Source: Streptosporangium carneum
Lineage (GTDB): Bacteria; Actinomycetota; Actinomycetes; Streptosporangiales; Streptosporangiaceae
Direction: 5' to 3'
Assembly (NCBI RefSeq): GCF_027922005.1
Contig: NZ_BSEV01000001.1
Location: 273,638 to 337,637 of the forward strand
Length of the DNA stretch: 64,000 bases
The notes under the pieces were generated by a model. It saw nothing but the letters and a program-made list of their open reading frames with translations. It ran no database searches and was not told the DNA's origin. The translations under genes were made by a program, and so were the position numbers. Numbering within the stretch: position 1 is the stretch's first letter; each line of letters opens with the position of its first letter. This document shows positions 58,195 through 64,000 of this stretch, piece after piece.

Positions 58195-58953
58195 ATGCCG
58201 CTTATCGGAGCTCATGTCGACCAGGACGATCCGCTGACCCAGGCCAAGGCGCGCGGCGCCGACGTGGCGCAGTTCTTCCTCGGGGATCCACAGGGCTGGA
58301 AGGGCCCGGTCATCGGCGACAGGACGCGGGAGATCAAGGACTCCGGCGTCGAGGTCTACGTCCACGCCCCCTACGTGATCAACGTGGCCACGGCGAACAA
58401 CCGGATCCGCATCCCCAGCCGCAAGCTGCTGAGCTCCCACCTCGCGGCGGCGGCCGAGCTCGGCGCCAAGGGCCTGATCGTGCACGGTGGGCACGTCAAC
58501 GCGGGCGACGACCCGCAGAAGGGCTTCGACAACTGGCGCAAGGTGTTCGAGCGCCTCGAGGAGCACGAGGTCCCCGTCCTCATCGAGAACACCGCGGGCG
58601 GCGGCAACGCGATGGCGCGCAAGCTGGAGAGCATCGCCCGCCTCTGGGACGCCCTCGACGGCTTCGACGTGGGATTCTGCCTGGACACCTGCCACGCCCA
58701 CGCGGCGGGCATCGACCTGGTGGACGCGGTCGAGCGGATCATGGCCATCACCGGCAGGATCGACCTGATCCACTGCAACGACTCCCGCGACGCCGCGGGC
58801 TCGGGCGCCGACCGGCACGCCAACCTCGGCGCGGGCCAGATCGACACCGAGCTCATCCTGGCGGTGTGCCGGAGCGCGGACGCGCCGATCGTGGTCGAGA
58901 CGCCCGGGGACGGTCAGGCCGACGACATCGCCCTGCTCAGGAAGAGCCTGTAG
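58195..58953 (+). CDS. Endonuclease IV-type (deoxyribonuclease IV) TIM-barrel protein
   Basis: 252 aa. AP_endonuc_2 fold with zinc-ligand positions: [10 protein letters not shown] (His), [10 protein letters not shown] (His), [11 protein letters not shown] (Glu), [13 protein letters not shown] (Asp, His, His), LIHCNDSRD (His-Asn-Asp), DRHANLG (Asp-x-His), IVVETPG (Glu). All nine metal positions of Nfo seem present, so catalysis at abasic sites is likely. It is a little shorter than E. coli Nfo (285 aa). A DnaA-box-containing repeat region lies directly downstream. Confidence 0.9.
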   Translation: MPLIGAHVDQDDPLTQAKARGADVAQFFLGDPQGWKGPVIGDRTREIKDSGVEVYVHAPYVINVATANNRIRIPSRKLLSSHLAAAAELGAKGLIVHGGHVNAGDDPQKGFDNWRKVFERLEEHEVPVLIENTAGGGNAMARKLESIARLWDALDGFDVGFCLDTCHAHAAGIDLVDAVERIMAITGRIDLIHCNDSRDAAGSGADRHANLGAGQIDTELILAVCRSADAPIVVETPGDGQADDIALLRKSL

Positions 58954-59007
58954 GACGCCGGCACCCAGGCTGTGGAACGTCGGCGTCCACGGCCTGCGAC
59001 CCCCGCT

Positions 59008-59100
59008 CGTGCCGCTCCGCTCGTGGCGTGCGCCTGTGCCGCCCCTGCTTGTGGCGTGCGCCCGGACCGCCCCGCTCGTGGACATCGCCTGGGGAGCGCC
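59008..59100. repeat. Degenerate repeats of about 28 bp
   Basis: GTGGCGTGCGCC occurs at 59023 and 59051, with a third diverged unit (GTGGACATCGCC) at 59078-59079. They run directly into the DnaA boxes at 59104-59141. Confidence 0.65.
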
Positions 59101-59103
59101 GCC

Positions 59104-59141
59104 TGTGGACAGGGCGTCAACAATCCCCAGCCTGTGGATAA
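59104..59141. promoter_or_regulatory. DnaA-box pair between convergent genes
   Basis: Perfect TGTGGATAA at 59133-59141 and a 7/9 match TGTGGACAG at 59104-59112; both in the same orientation. They lie between convergent genes, so they are unlikely to be promoter elements. Confidence 0.6.
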
Positions 59142-59181
59142 CTTTTCTGGATTACTTCGCGCCAAGAGTGGGTAGGGAAGT

Positions 59182-60102
59182 TCACCCCGCCCAGACGCCG
59201 TCCAGGAGAGTCAGCGTGTTGAGCGCCATCAGCGGGCCCGCGACCAGCGCGTAGACGACGATTCCCCAGTGCCTCGGCCACTGTCTCCAGCCGGGCAGCC
59301 GAGGCGGGGCCGGGGTGCTCGCCCTGCCCACGAGCAGGAACACCGGCCACCACAGCAGCGCGGCGCGCGGAATCGAGAGGTAGTAGGCGGAGCAGACCAG
59401 GGCGCCCACCTGGAGTCCCACGTAGACGAGTTCGCTCCACCGCCGCAGCCGGAGCAGGAGCAGGACGAGCCCGATCCCGACGAGAGCCCCGGCGAGCTCC
59501 AGCCGAAATATCCACACGAAGCGCCCGTCTCCCATGGCCGCCTGCCACGTCGTGGCCAGCGACTCCCACGGCCACGCCAGGTGCCGCCCCCAGCCCGCCT
59601 CCTGCGCCTGTCTCCAGTCCAGCCAGTCGCCGCCCCGGACACGCTGCCAGACGGCGGAGAGCGCCAGCGGCACGAACGGCACGGCCAGCCATCCCGCCTG
59701 CCGTACGGGACGCCGTTCGGGCCCCCGTTCGGGACCCCGCTCGGGACTTCGTGAGGTGAAGAACTCCACGACCAGCGCGAGGGCCAGGAACAGGCCGGTG
59801 ATCCGTACGCAGGAGGCGCAGGCGGCGAGCCCCGCGGCCAGTGGCCACCGGTCCCGGCGCGCGGCCAGCCAGGCCGGGATCGCGAAGGCGAGGAAGAGGG
59901 TCTCGCTGTAGCCCGCGAACAGGAACACCGAGGTCGGCCAGAGCAGCAGCGCCGCGACCGCGCGCCACCCCGCCCCCCTCGGTCCCTCGAAGTCGGCCAG
60001 CCTGGCCAGCGCGACCGCGGCGACGACGGCCGCGACGGAGGAGACCAACGCCCCCGCGACCGTCCAGTCGTCGGTGAACAGGTGCGCCGCGCGGAGCGTC
60101 AA
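59182..60102 (-). CDS. PIG-V-like mannosyltransferase, apparently N-terminally truncated
   Basis: 306 aa from TTG 60102. Several membrane helices (VAGALVSSVAAVVAAVALAR; RAVAALLLWPTSVFLFAGYS) and ETLFLAFAIPAWLAARR match the middle and C-terminal part of actinobacterial PIG-V/GPI-mannosyltransferase-II-like proteins (about 400 aa). The usual first 80-90 residues, with the first helix and the catalytic loop (acidic/Trp motif), are missing; the frame upstream (about 30 residues to a stop) does not contain them and has no ATG/GTG. Either a decayed gene or one that starts unusually with TTG. Followed on the upstream side by the GT87 gene. Confidence 0.6.
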   Translation of the reverse strand: MTLRAAHLFTDDWTVAGALVSSVAAVVAAVALARLADFEGPRGAGWRAVAALLLWPTSVFLFAGYSETLFLAFAIPAWLAARRDRWPLAAGLAACASCVRITGLFLALALVVEFFTSRSPERGPERGPERRPVRQAGWLAVPFVPLALSAVWQRVRGGDWLDWRQAQEAGWGRHLAWPWESLATTWQAAMGDGRFVWIFRLELAGALVGIGLVLLLLRLRRWSELVYVGLQVGALVCSAYYLSIPRAALLWWPVFLLVGRASTPAPPRLPGWRQWPRHWGIVVYALVAGPLMALNTLTLLDGVWAG

Positions 60103-60207
60103 CGACGTTCCCCTGAGCGACGGAGCGTCGACGGCGTTCCCCGTGAGGAACGCGGACGGCCCGTCGCCCGGCGGCGCCGGGAGGACTCCTCCATCACGAC
60201 GCCCCGA

Positions 60208-61518
60208 TCAGGACAGGGCGAGCCTGAACCTGTCGGGGGCCCCGTCGAAGACGCCGCCCGCCTGGTCGTCTGTCCCGTCCTGCCGGATCACGTCCTTGTC
60301 CGGCCTGAGGATGTCGCGCACCACGAAGGCCATCATGATCAGGATGGTGATCACGCGGCCCCACACGCCGGTGAAGTAGGTGTCGGCGGAGATGCCGAGG
60401 TAGGCGTTCTCCGGGTTCTGGGCCACCAGGTAGAGCCAGATCGCGAAGAAGTACCAGCACTCGGCGACCTGCCAGAGCGCGAACGGCTTCCAGCTGGGCC
60501 TGGCCAGCACCGCGAAGGGGATCAGCCAGAGCACGTACTGCGGCGACCACACCTTGTTGGTGATCATGAACGCGGCCAGGGTGAGGAAGCACAGCTGCAT
60601 CAGCCGGGGCCGCGTCCTGGCCGTCACCGCCAGCACCGCGATCGCCAGGCAGAACGCGGCCAGCGCCACGATGCCCAGCGTGTCGAGCCGCTCGGCGTCA
60701 CCGAGGATCGGCCACTGCTTGACGTTGAAGAAGTACCAGATCGACCCCCAGTCGGCGGGCCGCTCCTGGCTGAAGACGTAGAACCGGCTCCAGCCGGGGA
60801 AGGCGAAGATCATGATGGGCACGTTGACCACGAGCCAGGAGCCCACCACGCCGCCGACCGTCTTGAGGAAGGGCGCCCACCTGCCGGTGCGCAGCGTCAG
60901 CAGGAACAGCGGGCCGAGGAACATCACCGGGTAGAACTTGGTGGCGATCGCCAGCCCCAGCAGAATGCCCGCGAGCCACTGCCGCCGCTTCGACCAGGCG
61001 AGCAGCGCCCCCAGGGCGAGGGCGTTGGCCGCCAGGTCCCAGTTGATGTACGCGGTGAGGATCAGCGCGGGGGCCAGGGCGTACCAGAGCGCGTCCCAGC
61101 GCCTGGCCGGACCCGCGAGCGCGGCCATCAGCAGCACGCTGACGACCAGGGAGATCGCCATGAGGATCACGGTCAGGTCGTAGAAGGCGACCCCGGGATC
61201 GCTCATGGACGAGGCGATCCTGCGGAAGAACTCCATGATCCCGCCGATGCCGACGGGGTACTCGACCGGGTGGCCGAAGTAGGGGATCTTGCCCTCGTTG
61301 AGCTTCTCGTTCCACCACAGCGGATAGATGTCGGTGTAACAGAAGTTCGTGAACTGGCCGATTCCCTCGTTCCAGGCCCCGCCGAAACGGCAGGGCCACT
61401 TCCACAGGTAGGAGAGCACCGCTCCCAACGCCGCGAACAGGGCGAGAGGGACGTAGGGGATCACACGCGTACCGAAGTCGGGTAACGCGACCGGCGTCGT
61501 CTGGGTGCTCTTCGTCAT
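60208..61518 (-). CDS. GT87/DUF2029 polyprenyl-phosphate-mannose-dependent mannosyltransferase
   Basis: 436 aa. About 10-11 membrane helices; N-terminal IPYVPLALFAALGAVLSYLW, the acidic loop CRFGGAWNEGIGQ and NFCYTDIYPLWWNEKLNEGK (probable active-site loop of GT-C enzymes), PYFGHPVEYPVGIGGIM, and MITNKVWSPQYVLWLIPFAV. The family elongates mannan of lipomannan/envelope glycans in mycobacteria, where a member lies between ponA1 and rpsF. ATG shares one base with the ponA stop (TGATG), so it is coupled to it. Confidence 0.9.
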   Translation of the reverse strand: MTKSTQTTPVALPDFGTRVIPYVPLALFAALGAVLSYLWKWPCRFGGAWNEGIGQFTNFCYTDIYPLWWNEKLNEGKIPYFGHPVEYPVGIGGIMEFFRRIASSMSDPGVAFYDLTVILMAISLVVSVLLMAALAGPARRWDALWYALAPALILTAYINWDLAANALALGALLAWSKRRQWLAGILLGLAIATKFYPVMFLGPLFLLTLRTGRWAPFLKTVGGVVGSWLVVNVPIMIFAFPGWSRFYVFSQERPADWGSIWYFFNVKQWPILGDAERLDTLGIVALAAFCLAIAVLAVTARTRPRLMQLCFLTLAAFMITNKVWSPQYVLWLIPFAVLARPSWKPFALWQVAECWYFFAIWLYLVAQNPENAYLGISADTYFTGVWGRVITILIMMAFVVRDILRPDKDVIRQDGTDDQAGGVFDGAPDRFRLALS

Positions 61519-64000
61519 CAGGGGTGCTGTCCCGTCGGCTTGGGGCTGGGCATGACCGCCGCTCCCGGGGCGACGCCCGTGTCGAGCCCCCCACCGGTGT
61601 CGGTGCCGGAGTCGTCAGGGGCCCGCTCCGCGCCGCCGTCGTCGATCTGGGGGTCACACGAGATGTCGCCCGGCTGGCACTCGTCGGTGATCGGCGGAGG
61701 CGTCACCCCGGTGTCGTCCGGCATGCCGTCGTCGCCGAAGTCGTCAGGGTCGTAGGACTCGGTCGGCGTCGGGGAGGGCGTGGGCTTCGGCGCGAGGTTC
61801 TTGTCCGTGCCGACGTTGGCGGGCTCGGGGAACTGCAGGACCTCCTTGCCCTTCATGGCCTCCTGCATGAAGGCGTGCCACACCCGGGTGGGATAGGTGG
61901 CGCCCTGGATGTCTCCCAGCGACACCTCGGCGTTGGTCTTCAGCTGCTGGCGGTACATGCCGACCGCGGTGGACAGCTGCGGGGTGAACCCGACGAACCA
62001 CGCCTCCTTGTTCTCGTCGTTGGTGCCGGTCTTGCCGGCGACCGGACGGTCGAAGAGGGCCGCGGCCCTGCCGGTGCCCCGGGGGTCCTTGACCACCTGC
62101 TGGAGCGCGACGATGGCGTCGGCCGCGCTGTCGGCGCTGATGACCTGGGCGGGCTGGTCGTTCTCCCTGAGCACCGTTGTCTTGTCACGGTCGAGAACCT
62201 TGATCACGACGTGGTTCTCGAAGTGCTTGCCCCCGTTGGCGAAGATCGAGTAGCCGCCGGCCTGCTGGACCGGGGTGACGGGGCCCGAACCGATGGTGAT
62301 GGCGTAGGAGTGACTCTTCTGCGCCTCCTTGAGCTTCTCCTCGCTGAGGCCCGCCCCCGCCGCGATCGCGATGACCTTGTCCAGCCCGACCTCCTCGCCC
62401 ATCTGCACGAAGGCGGTGTTGACGGACTCGGCGGTGGCCCTGACGACGTTCACCGAGCCGCCGGGGATGTCGTGGGAGTTCTTGATCGGGTTGGTGCCGG
62501 GGGCCGTGATCGGCCCCTTGCCCAGCAGGTAGCTGTTGAGGCTGTTGCCCGCCTCGAGCCAGGCGGCCAGGACGTAGGGCTTGAAGGCCGACGCCGCCTG
62601 CTTCTCCGACATGAAGGCGTCGTTCCACTCCCGCTTGATGAAGTTGGGGCCGCCGTAGAAGGCGACGACCCGTCCGTTGCGGGGGTCGACGGCCGCGAGA
62701 CCGGTGTGGATCTCCCTGGAGAGGCCGGAGGTGTTCTCCTGGACGGCGCGCTTGGCCGCGAGCATCAGCTTCTTGTCGAACGTGGAGTAGATCTTGTAAC
62801 CGCCCTGCTCGACGTCCTCCTGGTCGATGCCCCTGCGCTTGAGCTCCTTGAGCACCTCAGTGATCATGTAGCCGTTGATGCCCTTGTAGTAGTCCTTCTG
62901 CCGGTAGGCGATCCGCTTGGGGGCGGTGGGGGACTTGGCGGGCAGCGAGCCGTACTTGGCGGGGTTGATCAGGGCCATGCCCTTGATCACGTAGTCGTAG
63001 CGCTCCTGGGTCGGCGCCAGGTTCTTGGCGTTCTCCGCGCGGTCGAAGGTGTCGGGGTTCTGGATGCGGCCCGCGAGGTAGGCGGCCATCTCCGGGGTCA
63101 GCTGATCGACGTTCTTGTTGAAGAACGCCTGCGCGGCGGCCTGGATGCCATGGGCGCCGCGCCCGAAGTAGATGGTGTTGAGGTACTGCGTGATGATCTG
63201 GTCTTTGCTCATCTGCTTGTCCAGCTTGATCGCGACGAAGATCTCCTTGATCTTCCGCTGGATCGACCGCTCCTGGCTGAGGCCGTCGTAGTAGTTACGG
63301 GCCATCTGCTGGGTGATGGTCGAGGCGCCCTGGACCTGCTCACCGCTCACCGTGCTCCACAGCGACCGGGCCATGCCCTTGAAGTCGATGCCGTGGTCCT
63401 CACGGAAGCTGCGGTTCTCCGCGGCGATCACCGCGTCCTTGACCTGCTCGGGGATCTTCTCGGCCGTGACGATCGTCCGCTTGACGCCGAGGCGGGCCAG
63501 CACGGTCTTGTCGCTGTAGTAGATGACGCTTCCCTGGTCGTCCGCCTCGTCCTGGGGGGTCGTGGGGACGGGGGTGTTGGCGTAGGCGACCGCGATCATG
63601 CCGAAGACGCCGGCGGCGAGGATCGTGAAGCTCGCCACCACGATCTTCCAGCTGGGCAGGAAGCGCTTCCATCCGGTACGCCTCGGCTTGCCGCCGCTCC
63701 TGCCGCTCCTGCCGTTCCCGCCGGGACCGTCAGGGCCGTCGGGACCGTCTCCACCACCGGGCCCACCACCGGGCCCACCGCCGGGCCCGCCGGGACCTCC
63801 CGGCCCCTCGGGCGCCCTGAAGGCCGCGCTCCCCTCGGGACCGCCCGCGCCGCGACCGCCGCGCGCGCGCCTGCTCCGTCCGCCACCGGCGGCGGGCCCC
63901 GATGGACGGCCTCCTCCCGCCTGGGCGGCGAGCATGGCCTGGGTGTCCTCGAAGGCGGCCTCCGCCCTGCGTCCGCCCGCCGGGTCGGTGTCCTGGCGGC
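61518..64000 (-). CDS. ponA: Class A penicillin-binding protein (bifunctional), 5' end outside window
   Basis: More than 820 aa visible; the frame is open to the right edge with no stop, so the true start lies beyond 64000 (ATG 63935 is internal or alternative). A Gly/Pro/Arg-rich cytoplasmic region precedes one membrane helix (IVVASFTILAAGVFGMIAVA). GT51 domain: AENRSFREDHGIDFKGMARS (Glu), QGASTITQQMARNYY. Transpeptidase: SAFKPYVLAAW (SxxK), SVNTAF (SxN), AGKTGTNDENKEAWFVGF (KTG). Long Pro/Asp-rich C-tail with two Cys. Makes peptidoglycan; orthologue of ponA1 by position. Confidence 0.95.
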   Translation of the reverse strand, partial: RQDTDPAGGRRAEAAFEDTQAMLAAQAGGGRPSGPAAGGGRSRRARGGRGAGGPEGSAAFRAPEGPGGPGGPGGGPGGGPGGGDGPDGPDGPGGNGRSGRSGGKPRRTGWKRFLPSWKIVVASFTILAAGVFGMIAVAYANTPVPTTPQDEADDQGSVIYYSDKTVLARLGVKRTIVTAEKIPEQVKDAVIAAENRSFREDHGIDFKGMARSLWSTVSGEQVQGASTITQQMARNYYDGLSQERSIQRKIKEIFVAIKLDKQMSKDQIITQYLNTIYFGRGAHGIQAAAQAFFNKNVDQLTPEMAAYLAGRIQNPDTFDRAENAKNLAPTQERYDYVIKGMALINPAKYGSLPAKSPTAPKRIAYRQKDYYKGINGYMITEVLKELKRRGIDQEDVEQGGYKIYSTFDKKLMLAAKRAVQENTSGLSREIHTGLAAVDPRNGRVVAFYGGPNFIKREWNDAFMSEKQAASAFKPYVLAAWLEAGNSLNSYLLGKGPITAPGTNPIKNSHDIPGGSVNVVRATAESVNTAFVQMGEEVGLDKVIAIAAGAGLSEEKLKEAQKSHSYAITIGSGPVTPVQQAGGYSIFANGGKHFENHVVIKVLDRDKTTVLRENDQPAQVISADSAADAIVALQQVVKDPRGTGRAAALFDRPVAGKTGTNDENKEAWFVGFTPQLSTAVGMYRQQLKTNAEVSLGDIQGATYPTRVWHAFMQEAMKGKEVLQFPEPANVGTDKNLAPKPTPSPTPTESYDPDDFGDDGMPDDTGVTPPPITDECQPGDISCDPQIDDGGAERAPDDSGTDTGGGLDTGVAPGAAVMPSPKPTGQHP

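Overview
High-GC actinobacterial chromosome, most likely a filamentous member of the order Streptosporangiales (Streptosporangium/Nonomuraea-like). The evidence is the very GC-rich codon use, frequent GTG starts, a WhiJ-type DUF5753/DUF397 pair, a short SRP RNA beside dnaX, and two core blocks whose order is also known from other actinobacteria: dnaX-ybaB-recR-lysC-asd, and ponA-GT87-rpsF-ssb-rpsR-rplI-dnaB. The genus is an inference; there is no 16S rRNA in the window.

Layout. 1-9.7 kb is accessory: a truncated membrane protein at the edge, a DUF5753 regulator without its HTH plus an intact DUF397 partner, a nucleotidyltransferase, an amidase, a repetitive acidic/Pro-Thr-rich surface protein, VOC and AraC genes, a DUF4239 membrane protein with a TetR regulator nearby, and a secreted M15-type peptidase. 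9.8-18.2 kb holds asd, lysC (with an internal beta-subunit start), a DUF5063 gene, recR, ybaB, a divergent GAF regulator, dnaX, SRP RNA and tRNA-Ser(GGA). 19-25 kb holds an HtrA-like protease divergent from a zinc peptidase, tRNA-Ser(CGA), tadA with two tandem TadA-associated genes, upp, and a small-membrane-protein/PH-domain operon. 25-27 kb has two regulators (XRE-TPR, GntR/FadR). 27.5-34.4 kb is a poorly characterised island: a 600-aa membrane protein, a secreted protein, an orphan sliding clamp (second dnaN), a possible papain-like cysteine enzyme and a seven-bladed FG-GAP lipoprotein. 34.5-47.5 kb carries two NarL-type two-component systems, one divergent from an ABC exporter, several regulator/enzyme pairs (MarR/NHL protein, TetR/SDR, HxlR/quinone oxidoreductase) and a metallophosphoesterase. 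47.7-64 kb is core replication, translation and wall synthesis (dnaB; rplI, rpsR, ssb, rpsF; GT87; ponA), interrupted by MATE, APC and polar amino acid ABC transporters, and an AP-endonuclease-like gene.

Two themes cross the window. First, many genes appear to be transcribed leaderless: a TANNNT -10 hexamer lies 6-8 nt before the start codon, with no Shine-Dalgarno sequence. Second, short tandem repeats (15-40 bp units) are unusually common in intergenic DNA and in three places begin on the stop codon of the preceding gene. Perfect DnaA boxes occur only beside dnaB and about 10 kb away beside the AP-endonuclease gene. There is no CRISPR array, transposase or phage module. Lesions suggesting gene decay are seen in the DUF5753 gene, the NHL/SMP-30 gene (one-base frameshift) and probably the PIG-V-like mannosyltransferase.
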